DNA of 36,795 bases from Verrucomicrobiia bacterium (GTDB taxonomy: Bacteria; Verrucomicrobiota; Verrucomicrobiia; Limisphaerales; UBA11358). Shown piece after piece: positions 15,703-23,310 of the stretch. The DNA lies in assembly GCA_030038175.1 (NCBI GenBank), contig JASHPN010000291.1, forward strand, positions 1 to 36,795, read 5' to 3'. Under the pieces are notes generated by a model. That model ran no database searches and was not told where the DNA came from. It saw only the letters and a program-made list of their open reading frames with translations. Numbering within the stretch: the first letter of the stretch is position 1; every line of letters starts with the position of its first letter. Position numbers and translations under genes: made by a program.

Positions 15703-16947
15703 TCAGGGCCAATTCCAGCTAAGCGGAAAGCGAACGCGGTAGTATTGCTCGATGCCCGAGGGCACCGTATTGGTCGGGCCAGCGCCTACGCTGGAATTGT
15801 TTTGTGGCGCACCCGGATAGATCGAACCGTTGCCGCTGGGCAATTGTACTGGAGGCAGGGGGGCCGCATACACAAAAACGGATTGATTCGTGCTGACGCT
15901 GGTGAAATTCGTGGCGGCCGTCCAGGTCCAATAGGCCTGGGCTTGCCCGCTGTTTGTGCAACCGTCCACATAACCATTCAGCCCAACCGGCACGTTGAGG
16001 AGGGTGAGCTGGTTGGTAATCACGGCGTCCGAATTGGGACTGAGCACGGCAAGATGGCCGAGCTTGACCGGGGAAATCATTTGCTGAACGGTATCAGCCA
16101 TAATTTCGTGAAACTTGGCGCTCGGATCTGTCGGATCCCAAAAAACGAAATTGGTGCCCGGGCCATTAATCGCGGGATTCTGCAAATCATCCAGTGCATC
16201 TATCGGGACACCGTCATAGAGGGCATTGGTCAAGCCATATGCCGCGGAGTTGGTCAGCGCGTTGTCGAGAAGGCCGAAAAAGTCTGGTTCGTAAATGGTC
16301 AGGCCGGGCAAAGTCTGCACCGCCTGATTCAACAGAGCCGCGAATTGGGAGTTGAAATTAAATATCTGCTGCCGAATAAACGCCCGGTCGCCGGGATTAT
16401 TAATCATAATTCCATCAAATTCCGGAATCTCAGTGAGATCCACCGCGTTGGGCATGACGATTGTCCGGGCGCCCTTGGCGTAGAGGCTGTTGATAATTGA
16501 CCAATGGTTGCTCAAAGATTGATTGATTGCGGCGCTCCACTGAGCTTGATTTTCGGAAGTCTCAAATGTGGCAATGTCATTGACAAAATCGGCATCGTTC
16601 ACCCAAACGACATATAGAGCAGTCGGACTGTCCGAGGGCGTGGGAAAATTATTGATGTTGGTGATCAGGTTCAAACTGTAATCGCCGTAGTAGGACCAGT
16701 TATTCGGCGAATTTGACCAGTTCGAATTGGTGATTGAATTTGCGCCGAGGCCCTGGCGTTGCGCCAACACCTCAACCCACACCCGGCCGTTGGAATTGCG
16801 GTAACCGTAATAATATTGGGACGGCGCATAATTGGTGGTCGTCGAAACGCCGTCACCAAAAATGTACATTGACGTAAATGCCTGGCCTGAAACAAGGGTC
16901 AAGCAAAGAAACAAAGCACCTATAATCCAACAGTTTAAGGTTCTCAC
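15703..16947 (-). CDS. Secreted SGNH/GDSL-like protein with a degenerate nucleophile block
   Basis: Exported protein (signal peptide 'CWIIGALFLCLTLVSGQAF') with the layout of an SGNH/GDSL esterase of the plant-GDSL/thermolabile haemolysin kind. Block I, normally 'FGDS', reads 'YIFGDGVSTTTNY': the codon at the catalytic position is GGC (Gly), with Ser two residues later. Block III-like 'YVVWVNDADF' carries the Asn-Asp pair, and a C-terminal 'DPTDPSAKFHEIMAD' carries the D-x-x-H-type region. The remaining C-terminus is Asn/Thr/Pro-rich and ends 'EQYYRVRFPLSWNWP', resembling the final YR module of other secreted proteins in this window. It could be an inactive binder or use a shifted serine. No neighbour suggests the substrate. 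Confidence 0.7.
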   Translation of the reverse strand: MRTLNCWIIGALFLCLTLVSGQAFTSMYIFGDGVSTTTNYAPSQYYYGYRNSNGRVWVEVLAQRQGLGANSITNSNWSNSPNNWSYYGDYSLNLITNINNFPTPSDSPTALYVVWVNDADFVNDIATFETSENQAQWSAAINQSLSNHWSIINSLYAKGARTIVMPNAVDLTEIPEFDGIMINNPGDRAFIRQQIFNFNSQFAALLNQAVQTLPGLTIYEPDFFGLLDNALTNSAAYGLTNALYDGVPIDALDDLQNPAINGPGTNFVFWDPTDPSAKFHEIMADTVQQMISPVKLGHLAVLSPNSDAVITNQLTLLNVPVGLNGYVDGCTNSGQAQAYWTWTAATNFTSVSTNQSVFVYAAPLPPVQLPSGNGSIYPGAPQNNSSVGAGPTNTVPSGIEQYYRVRFPLSWNWP

Positions 16948-17108
16948 AGTCCCCGTAAATTACTGGATTACTGGAAAAAGTCAATATAAGAAAAATCCCT
17001 TATTTTTTATGGCCGACCTTCCCCAGCAGGAAATTTGCTGGCGTTGCCCGCGTGAATGCCCCAAGCTTTTGGCCTGGGCGCTCATGGCACAGGCATAACT
17101 CATTAAAT

Positions 17109-18371
17109 ATGAACAACTTGCTAAAATTTGTTGCGGCCTTATTTGCTTGTCAGTGGTGTGCGGAGCGTGTCCTAGGCAATGGCTTTACCCTCGGGGACCA
17201 GGATGCCTTTGCCACGGCGCGCGGTGGAGCATTTGTCGCCACGGCGGATAATCCGTCGGCCATCTATTATAATCCGGCGGGCATCGCCCAACTCGATGGC
17301 GACAACCTTCGAGGCAGTCTTTATGGAATCTATCTTGATCAGGCTTACCAGCCTATGGCCGGCGCTGCCAGTGCCGGAAACACTTTTCGTAATTCGGACC
17401 ACTTGGCCGCCGTGCCTTCCGGTTTTTATACGCACACTTTCAAGAATTCCCCCTGGACGGCCGGGCTAGGGGTTTATGCTCCGTATGGGGGCAGCATGAA
17501 CTGGTCGCCGAACACGGGTTTTGCAACAGTCGCAACGCTGGGCAAGCTCACGTACTTTTCGATCAATCCTGCCCTGGCATTGAAACTTTCCCCGCAGTTT
17601 TTAATCGGCGCTGGATTGATCGCAAATTATACGGACATGGATGTCCAGCAATGGCTCAACCCATCGCAACTGTCTCCAAACGGATTCCAGTTTAGGGGAG
17701 ACGGCTGGAGCATGGCATACAATATCGGGGCATTATGGCAGCCGATTCAGCAGGTTTCGGTCGGCGCAAGCTTTCGCAGTTCGTCCCCTGTCACCTTGAA
17801 GGGCCGCACAGTGGTTCAAGCGGTGCGCGAGGCACAGGTGACAACCCCCGCGCAAATGGAGCTGACTTTTCCCCTAAACGCCACCTTCGGCGTGTCTTAT
17901 CGGCCCACGCCAAAGTGGAACCTGGAATTTGACGCGGTTTACACGGGCTGGAGCAGTTTCGGCAGCACGACCATCCAGCAACAACAAGCCCCAGAGTCCG
18001 GTGTGGGCCAGGATATTGCAGGAACGCTCGATTGGCAGGATAGCTGGACTTATGAATTTGGCGTCACTCGATATTTGGGCAAGGACTGGCATGTCAGCGC
18101 CGGTTACGCATATGACGAAAACTCCGTGCCGAATCAGTTTTACACTCCGCTGGCAGCCGATTTAGATCGGCACTTCTTCAGCCTGGGAGTTGGGTTTGCA
18201 GGCAAAACCATTAATTTCGATGTCACTTATCAATTCGGATATGGGCCGCCCAACACCGTTACGGGCAGCCTTCCGTCGTTCACGCCTGACCAATTCAATC
18301 CGGAAACAGCCAATGGCAAATATAGTTTCTTCAGCAACGCCGTGATGGTGTCAGCGGGGATTCATTTTTAA
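17109..18371 (+). CDS. FadL/OmpP1/TodX-family outer-membrane channel
   Basis: Outer-membrane beta-barrel for hydrophobic substrates such as long-chain fatty acids. The start at ATG 17109 gives a signal peptide ('NNLLKFVAALFACQWCAERV') of a 420-aa protein; the ORF-track start at 17052 adds residues without signal character. After cleavage 'FTLGDQDAFATARGGAFVAT' and 'NPSAIYYNPAGIAQLDG' match the FadL N-terminal hatch region. Alternating amphipathic strands follow, and the protein ends in Phe ('VMVSAGIHF'), as expected for BAM-dependent barrels. It is followed 31 nt downstream by an AEC transporter on the same strand. The exact substrate cannot be inferred. Confidence 0.9.
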   Translation: MNNLLKFVAALFACQWCAERVLGNGFTLGDQDAFATARGGAFVATADNPSAIYYNPAGIAQLDGDNLRGSLYGIYLDQAYQPMAGAASAGNTFRNSDHLAAVPSGFYTHTFKNSPWTAGLGVYAPYGGSMNWSPNTGFATVATLGKLTYFSINPALALKLSPQFLIGAGLIANYTDMDVQQWLNPSQLSPNGFQFRGDGWSMAYNIGALWQPIQQVSVGASFRSSSPVTLKGRTVVQAVREAQVTTPAQMELTFPLNATFGVSYRPTPKWNLEFDAVYTGWSSFGSTTIQQQQAPESGVGQDIAGTLDWQDSWTYEFGVTRYLGKDWHVSAGYAYDENSVPNQFYTPLAADLDRHFFSLGVGFAGKTINFDVTYQFGYGPPNTVTGSLPSFTPDQFNPETANGKYSFFSNAVMVSAGIHF

Positions 18372-18402
18372 CGGGCTGCTCATCCATTCGGCCGAAGAAC
18401 GC

Positions 18403-19368
18403 ATGAATGAATTTCTCACAGTGCTGACCGCGGTGCTGCCGGTGTTTGGCATCATGGCGGTTGGTTTCTGGCTGCGGCGGCGCGGCTGGCTGACCGCCGA
18501 TGCGGACCAAAGCCTCATGCGGCTCACCATCAATCTCCTGCTGCCCTCACTGATTTTCGATTCCGTTCTGGACAACGCGGCCTTGCGCCGTCCCGAGAAT
18601 CTGTTGCTTCCGCCCTTGCTGGGTTTTGGCATGGTGGCCGTGGGCATGGGCGTGGCGCGCTGCTTTACCGGCCTGGCCGGCACGACCACTAAGCCGGAGC
18701 AACGCACTTTTGTTTTACTGGCCGGTTTGCAAAATTACGCGTACCTGACGATCCCCTTGTGTTTGTCTTTGTTCGGTTCAGGAACGACGGGCGTCCTGTT
18801 CGTCCACAACGTGGGAACGGACCTGGCCATGTGGACCATGGGCATTGCCGTGCTTACCGGCCGCGGCGCGGCCGGCGGCTGGAAAAAGATCGTGAACGCA
18901 CCCCTGATCGCCCTGTTGTGCGCCTTAGGGTTGAACTTTCTGGCCATGTTCTTTCATCCACCGGCGCCGGTTCTGGTGGCGGGCGGCATTGTTTTGACGG
19001 GCCTCCATTGGCTCGGCCAAAGCGCGATTCCGATGGCGCTGATTTTGATCGGCGCCATTGTGGCCGACCACTTCGAGGAAGCGCGTGGCGGAAAGGCCGC
19101 CCGGATCGTGCTGGCGTCTTCAGTCGTGAGGCTGGCAATCATGCCGGTTTTGTTCCTGTTGCTGGCGAAATTCTTCCCGTGCTCAACGGACTTGAAGCGG
19201 GTGCTGGTCCTGCAAGGAGCGATGCCATCGGCCACCCTGCCCATCGTGCTGGCCCGGCATTATGGCGGCGACGCCCGTGTGGCCATCCGCATCGTTCTGG
19301 GCACGTCCCTCTTAGGTATTGTGACGATACCGTTGTGGATTCGGCTGGGAGAACGACTGGTAAATTGA
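18403..19368 (+). CDS. AEC family transporter (auxin efflux carrier fold)
   Basis: Inner-membrane secondary transporter of the AEC/BASS-like ten-helix fold, whose bacterial members move small organic acids. Hydrophobic segments are visible throughout: 'LTAVLPVFGIMAVGFWLRRR', 'LTINLLLPSLIF' with the usual family 'N-x-x-LP' element, 'LLGFGMVAVGMGVARC', 'GLQNYAYLTIPLCLSLFG' (equivalent to the conserved N/Y/P region) and 'VLQGAMPSATLPIVLARHYG' near the end. 321 aa is normal. ATG at 18403 is preceded by GAAGAA. It converges on the phosphatase with only five bases between stops. Confidence 0.88.
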   Translation: MNEFLTVLTAVLPVFGIMAVGFWLRRRGWLTADADQSLMRLTINLLLPSLIFDSVLDNAALRRPENLLLPPLLGFGMVAVGMGVARCFTGLAGTTTKPEQRTFVLLAGLQNYAYLTIPLCLSLFGSGTTGVLFVHNVGTDLAMWTMGIAVLTGRGAAGGWKKIVNAPLIALLCALGLNFLAMFFHPPAPVLVAGGIVLTGLHWLGQSAIPMALILIGAIVADHFEEARGGKAARIVLASSVVRLAIMPVLFLLLAKFFPCSTDLKRVLVLQGAMPSATLPIVLARHYGGDARVAIRIVLGTSLLGIVTIPLWIRLGERLVN

Positions 19369-19373
19369 AATCG

Positions 19374-20078
19374 TCAATTGGCTGTTCCAATTTCCGCCTT
19401 GGCCTCCGCGAAATCCTTCTGGAAATCCTTGTTCTTTTTCATCTGATGCACGATGGCCTGGGCCAGCACGCGCCCGGCGTAGATATCGGTCGGATAATGC
19501 CGGGCAATTTCCACCCGATGCCACCCGATTGAACGCGCCTTGGCCAGGATGGCGTCACGCTTGTCCGGAAATAAATCGGCCAGCACCAGCGCCAAAACCA
19601 TGGATTCGGTCGAATGCCCGCTCGGATAGCTGAAACTCTTCTCCAGTTTGCCTTCCGCCAGGCTCGGATCAATCTTGTACGGCCGCGGACGCTTCCAATA
19701 ATCCTTGGAGCCGTCCGTCACCGTCTCCGCATCGGCCTGGACCCGATGAAAAAACGCCTCGGTTATGGGAAATTTGCCGGGCTGAAAAAACGGCCCGATC
19801 TGCGGGGTAAAATTGAAAATCGAAAATTTATGCTCGCTAAAAGCGGCGGCCACGTCGTTGCTGGGAGCCGAGCGGCTGACCTCACGGACCTCCTGCAGGT
19901 CCGCGGCCTGCTCCGGCGAATCCGGCAGGGGCGGCGGCGCGAGCAACGCCACGGTATCCGGTTTGCCTTCCGGCAGATAATGCGTGTCCGCCGCTTGCAG
20001 CGGGGCCAGCGAAAGACAGAGAAAGGCAATGCATCCGTAGAGGTCTAACCGTTTGAACATCGAGGATTTCAATTTCAT
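19374..20078 (-). CDS. PAP2 / class A acid phosphatase, secreted
   Basis: Periplasmic or secreted vanadium-haloperoxidase-fold phosphatase similar to PhoN-type non-specific acid phosphatases. All three signature blocks are present: K-x6-RP as 'KDYWKRPRP' (K125-P133), 'PSGHS' at 152-156, and R-x5-H-x3-D as 'RVEIARHYPTD' (R188, H194, D198); only the Ser usually preceding that Arg is replaced by His. The signal peptide 'YGCIAFLCLSLAPLQAA' fits a start at ATG 20078 (234 aa) rather than the longer ORF-track start at 20144, which would read through the PHO-box-like repeat. It probably releases inorganic phosphate from organic esters. Confidence 0.9.
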   Translation of the reverse strand: MKLKSSMFKRLDLYGCIAFLCLSLAPLQAADTHYLPEGKPDTVALLAPPPLPDSPEQAADLQEVREVSRSAPSNDVAAAFSEHKFSIFNFTPQIGPFFQPGKFPITEAFFHRVQADAETVTDGSKDYWKRPRPYKIDPSLAEGKLEKSFSYPSGHSTESMVLALVLADLFPDKRDAILAKARSIGWHRVEIARHYPTDIYAGRVLAQAIVHQMKKNKDFQKDFAEAKAEIGTAN

Positions 20079-20122
20079 AAACTTTTTCGGGCGGCGGGAT
20101 ATTACCGGGAAACCATTCCCGA

Positions 20123-20147
20123 TTGTGTGACATTTCTGTGACAAATG
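20123..20147 (-). promoter_or_regulatory. PHO-box-like direct repeat upstream of the phosphatase
   Basis: On the phosphatase sense strand two 11-nt units follow each other, 'TTGTCACAGAA' and 'ATGTCACACAA', giving TGTCAC twice at an 11-nt period. This matches the structure and much of the sequence of the E. coli PhoB box (CTGTCAT-type units at 11-nt spacing). It lies about 45-69 bases upstream of ATG 20078. Regulation by PhoB is inferred; no phoB gene is in the window. Confidence 0.6.
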
Positions 20148-20282
20148 AAGACTCTCGGCAAGTATGGCAAATAAGCCCCGGATTCCATCATCGGTGTCAC
20201 TCTTAGCGTTTGATGAATCGTAAAAGAGTTGTAATGTAAGAAGTGGAGGACATGAGCATGTTTTTGGTTTTCGAATTTTTTG

Positions 20283-20468
20283 CTAAATGCTGGCCAAATT
20301 TCGCGTCGCCTTGTCAGCGTATGCGACACACGCCTCGTCTGCGTCAACCAAGATTCGAGAAACCGTTTTCTTGGAGATGCCCATCATCCGCATTGCGCTG
20401 TGGAGCGAGCACCTTCGATGAGAAAACCAGCCGCCTTTTGCCCCTTCCTCAATACTCAATCTGTTCAC
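20283..20468 (-). pseudogene. Decayed IS1-like transposase N-terminal fragment
   Basis: The minus strand encodes pieces resembling the N-terminal helix-turn-helix part of IS1-family transposases common in environmental genomes: 'VNRLSIEEGAK', then in a different frame 'AAGFLIEGARSTAQCG', then back in the first frame 'MMGISKKTVSRILVDADEA' and 'YADKATRNLAS', ending at a TAG. The homologous segments lie in two frames, so there are at least two frameshifts, and the catalytic DDE part is absent. No terminal inverted repeats were found. This is a remnant at the edge of an AT-richer island. Confidence 0.6.
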
Positions 20469-20571
20469 GCCAACAGTGCATGCTTGCCTTGGCAAGCAAT
20501 CAAGGAAATATGTGAAAAAAGTTAATAAATCAGTGTTGACAAAATCGCGCAAACGTGCAAGGATGCGGCGG

Positions 20572-20772
20572 ATGCCGAAAGCGACATCAGTTAAAATGCG
20601 TCTAAAGCGTTCGAGAACAGGCAAAAAAAGTCATGTTCTTGAGCACCAATATAACAAGTTTTTTGTTCCGCCGCCGCCTCGCTTTTGGCAGTCCGATGAG
20701 GATATTACCCCCTTCGATCAGCCTTCGCCGCTAAAATGGGTTCCCACCGAAACTATCTACGGCATTGGGTGA
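20572..20772 (+). CDS. Small basic ORF of unknown function upstream of the SDH protease
   Basis: A 66-aa reading frame starting at ATG 20572 (a longer version begins at 20476). It has a Lys/Arg-rich N-terminus ('MPKATSVKMRLKRSRTGKK') and a Pro/aromatic C-terminal half ('FFVPPPPRFWQSDED'). It ends 12 bases before the protease start on the same strand, so they may be co-transcribed. A TTGACA hexamer at 20536 could be a -35 box, but no good -10 is visible. I do not recognise the protein; it could be spurious. Confidence 0.35.
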   Translation: MPKATSVKMRLKRSRTGKKSHVLEHQYNKFFVPPPPRFWQSDEDITPFDQPSPLKWVPTETIYGIG

Positions 20773-20784
20773 TGCCTTGAACAG

Positions 20785-21831
20785 ATGCCTAATTGGGGGG
20801 ACATCGTCAAAGATATACAGAAGGTTCAAGCTGAAGAACTTAACAGATGCAATCAATTCAATGTTGATGCACAAAGATGTCAAGTTAATGCTCAACTTCA
20901 CAACGCCATAAATGTTGTTAAAAAGGGCTATTTGGACAAGCTTTATACCCGAACGGGAAGGAACGTGATTGCCTACTATTCCGGCTTCCTTTCCAAAAAG
21001 CCAATAAGAGGGATTGAAATAAACGATGAAGATAAAAACGGTTTTATGATGGCCGTTCATAAGCTCGACCGTAGCAAGGGGCTTGACCTTATTCTTCACA
21101 CACCCGGCGGTGGAATCACTTCAACTCAATCCATTGTTGATTATCTTCACAAGATGTTCCGCCCAAATAAAAATTCCCCGCCGGACATTCGTGCAATTGT
21201 TCCTCAAATTGCCATGTCAGCAGGAACGATGATTGCGTGTTCATGTAAAGAGATTTGGCTAGGAAAGCATTCAAACCTTGGGCCAATTGATCCTCAAGTG
21301 AGCGGATGGCCTGCCTACGGGGTTTTACTGGAATTTAAGAAAGCCTGCGAACAAATACGGGCCGACCCTAGTAAAATTCCTCTCTGGCAAAGCATCATCG
21401 GCCAATATCGGCCAGCATTTCTAGGGCATTGTAGGAACGCAATTGACCAATCAAATTCGTTTGTCAGAAAGCAGTTGGCCAACGTTATGTTTAAGGGCGA
21501 TGCCAACAGACACAACAAAGCCGCCAAAATTGTTAAACATTTATCGGATTATACCAAAAATAAAATGCATGATCGTCATATCCATTTTGAAGAATGCGAA
21601 AGGATTGGACTGAAAGTGAGGCTGATCGAACACGCAAAAGATAGTCGCGGTTACAACGACGACGAATTCCAAGATTTAGTCCTAACGGTGCATCACTGTT
21701 ACATGCACCTCCTGATGAATACACCAGTAATTAAAGCCATTGAAAACCACAACGGGGGAGGTTATTTCAAGCGCGAACCAATGGAGATGCCAAAGACGAA
21801 TCAGGCGCAGGCAGATTTTTTGTCCACCTAA
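20785..21831 (+). CDS. SDH-family Clp-fold serine proteinase
   Basis: Clp-crotonase-fold serine protease of the SDH proteinase family (PF01972 type), related to ClpP and SppA. 'LDLILHTPGGGITSTQSIV' at about 100-118 corresponds to the oxyanion region, the nucleophile is in 'AMSAGTMIACS' (S145), and the catalytic Asp is in 'HSNLGPIDPQ' (D169). A conserved N-terminal 'GRNVIAYYSGFL' precedes them. No signal peptide or transmembrane helix was evident, so it is likely cytosolic. Base composition is more AT-rich than the flanking genes, and an IS remnant lies upstream, suggesting horizontal acquisition. Members are often orphan accessory genes; the target is unknown. 348 aa is somewhat longer than the core family, the extra being the C-terminal helical region. 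Confidence 0.85.
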   Translation: MPNWGDIVKDIQKVQAEELNRCNQFNVDAQRCQVNAQLHNAINVVKKGYLDKLYTRTGRNVIAYYSGFLSKKPIRGIEINDEDKNGFMMAVHKLDRSKGLDLILHTPGGGITSTQSIVDYLHKMFRPNKNSPPDIRAIVPQIAMSAGTMIACSCKEIWLGKHSNLGPIDPQVSGWPAYGVLLEFKKACEQIRADPSKIPLWQSIIGQYRPAFLGHCRNAIDQSNSFVRKQLANVMFKGDANRHNKAAKIVKHLSDYTKNKMHDRHIHFEECERIGLKVRLIEHAKDSRGYNDDEFQDLVLTVHHCYMHLLMNTPVIKAIENHNGGGYFKREPMEMPKTNQAQADFLST

Positions 21832-21836
21832 TCGTT

Positions 21837-21860
21837 GCCGCCTCTTGGGCGGCTTCTTTT
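21837..21860 (+). terminator. Rho-independent terminator after the SDH protease
   Basis: A GC stem GCCGCC / GGCGGC with a five-base loop, followed by TTCTTTT, starts six bases after the TAA stop of the protease gene. The form fits an intrinsic terminator. Confidence 0.75.
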
Positions 21861-22091
21861 CAACGCTTATTTATCAGTGCCGCCTGCGTGTTTTAACGCC
21901 TTTACGGTTCCCTATTTGCCAAGAGCAACCGCGGCAGGATTTTGGACGGCGTTGGCGCGCTGAACCCAAATATCCCCAAAAACTCGGATCTATGGGGTGT
22001 CTTTTCGCTTTACCAAACGGCAAGCACCTCATAATCACATTAAAAATGGGAATAATTTTCAAAGTAGCCCGCTGTTCCTCTTCCAATCCAA
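21861..22091. other. Non-coding stretch between the SDH protease terminator and the mnmA promoter
   Basis: No credible gene. The overlapping ORFs listed here begin inside the protease gene or extend mnmA upstream of its promoter, and look like chance frames. Composition changes here from the AT-richer island back to the GC-rich backbone. Confidence 0.5.
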
Positions 22092-22119
22092 TTTACATGA
22101 GCGTCCTAAATGGTATAAT
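22092..22119 (+). promoter_or_regulatory. Sigma70-like promoter immediately upstream of mnmA
   Basis: TTTACA at 22092-22097, a 16-nt spacer and a perfect TATAAT at 22114-22119. The expected transcription start (about seven bases downstream) is at about 22126, only two or three bases before the GTG start at 22129, so the message would be nearly leaderless. This also explains the lack of a Shine-Dalgarno site. Confidence 0.6.
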
Positions 22120-22128
22120 TTCGTTTCT

Positions 22129-23268
22129 GTGAACCTGGAAAAGCGTCAACGCGTCGTCTGCGGCATGAGTGGCGGAGTGGATTCCTCCGCCACGGCCGCC
22201 CTTTTGCTGGAGCAGGGCTACGACGTCATCGGCATCACGCTCAAGCTTTGGCCGCAGGATTGTGTCAACCGCGCCGAGGACAAATGCTGCGGCCCCCAGG
22301 CCGTCACCGATGCCCGCTCCGTCTGCGATAAATTGGGCATCCCCTATTACCTGATTGACGAAGCCGCCGAATTCCAGAAGCACGTCATCCAATATTTTGC
22401 CGACGAATACAAGGCCGGGCGCACGCCCAATCCCTGTGTCATGTGCAATCAAAACCTGAAGTTCGGCCGGCTGATTGACCGGGCCGCTCAACTTGGGGCC
22501 GATTACATCGCCACCGGCCATTTTGCCCGCATTGAAAAGATTGTGGAACAGTGCTTCCAGCCTGTTCAAAATGGCTCGAACAGGCAGGATGCCCGTTCCA
22601 CTAAGGTCCGCTACCTCCTCAAGCGCGGGCGCGACTTGCGCAAAGACCAGAGTTATTTTCTCTTTTCGCTGCGCCAGGACCAGCTCGCCCGCGCGATGTT
22701 TCCGCTCGGTGAAAAAACCAAGAGCGATACCCGGGCCGTGGCCCGCCATTGCAACCTCAAAACCGCCGATAAGGAAGAGAGCATGGAGATTTGTTTCGTG
22801 CCGGACAACGACTATGGCAGCTTTCTCCAACAGGCCCATCTTGCCCAAAAGCATCGCGGCGACATTGTGGACCTGCAGGGCCGCGTGCTGGGCCATCACG
22901 ACGGCATCGAATTTTACACCATCGGCCAGCGGCGCGGCCTGCGCATTACCACGCCCGAACCGGTCTATGTGATTGAATTGGATGCGGAAAACAACCGTGT
23001 GATCGTTGGCGACGGCTCCGCTCTCGACCGCAACGAATTTGCCGCCAGCCATTGCAATTGGATCCCATTCGATAAACTCGCGGAGCCGATCGAAGTCACC
23101 GCCAAAATCCGTTGCAACCATCCGGGCACGCCGGCGACCGTGACGCCAACGGTTAACGGCTCGGTGAGCGTGAAATTACATTCCCCCCAGCGCGCCATCA
23201 CCCCAGGCCAGGCCGCGGTATTTTATCAGGATGATCTTGTCGTAGGCGGCGGCTGGATTGCGCGATAG
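22129..23268 (+). CDS. mnmA: tRNA 2-thiouridylase MnmA with an in-frame palindromic insertion
   Basis: tRNA-specific 2-thiouridylase that thiolates U34 of Lys, Glu and Gln tRNAs, taking sulfur from a persulfide relay and using ATP. PP-loop 'GMSGGVDSS' at 12-20, catalytic Cys in 'NPCVMCNQNLKFG' (C106) and the second active-site Cys in 'ESMEICFVPD' (C222), plus 'TGHFARIE' and 'KDQSYFLFSL'. The GTG at 22129 is chosen because it follows the TATAAT promoter and gives the usual family N-terminus; the ORF-track start at 21997 lies upstream of that promoter. Residues about 139-158, between 'ARIE' and 'RYLLKRGRDLRKDQS', are encoded by a palindromic repeat and are not typical of the family. 379 aa in total. 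Confidence 0.95.
   Translation: MNLEKRQRVVCGMSGGVDSSATAALLLEQGYDVIGITLKLWPQDCVNRAEDKCCGPQAVTDARSVCDKLGIPYYLIDEAAEFQKHVIQYFADEYKAGRTPNPCVMCNQNLKFGRLIDRAAQLGADYIATGHFARIEKIVEQCFQPVQNGSNRQDARSTKVRYLLKRGRDLRKDQSYFLFSLRQDQLARAMFPLGEKTKSDTRAVARHCNLKTADKEESMEICFVPDNDYGSFLQQAHLAQKHRGDIVDLQGRVLGHHDGIEFYTIGQRRGLRITTPEPVYVIELDAENNRVIVGDGSALDRNEFAASHCNWIPFDKLAEPIEVTAKIRCNHPGTPATVTPTVNGSVSVKLHSPQRAITPGQAAVFYQDDLVVGGGWIAR
22543..22601. repeat. Palindromic repeat inserted in mnmA coding sequence
   Basis: A 59-bp imperfect palindrome: left arm 'GTGGAACAGTGCTTCC' continuing 'AGCCTGTTC', loop 'AAAATGGCTC', right arm 'GAACAGGCAGGATGCCC' continuing 'GTTCCAC'. The right arm reverse-complemented reads 'GTGGAACGGGCATCCTG...', closely matching the left arm. 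Sequences of this look (GGAACAGGC...CCTGTTCC) are known to me as dispersed intergenic repeats in related genomes. Here it is translated as 'EQCFQPVQNGSNRQDARS' without breaking the frame. Confidence 0.8.
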
Positions 23269-23310
23269 AATTCATTGCGGTGCTATCACTGTTATCGCCG
23301 GCCCCCGCCT

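Noticed and set aside
21740-22132. 130-aa plus-strand ORF between the SDH protease and mnmA
   Set aside because: Starts inside the protease gene, crosses its terminator and the mnmA promoter, and has no recognisable sequence.
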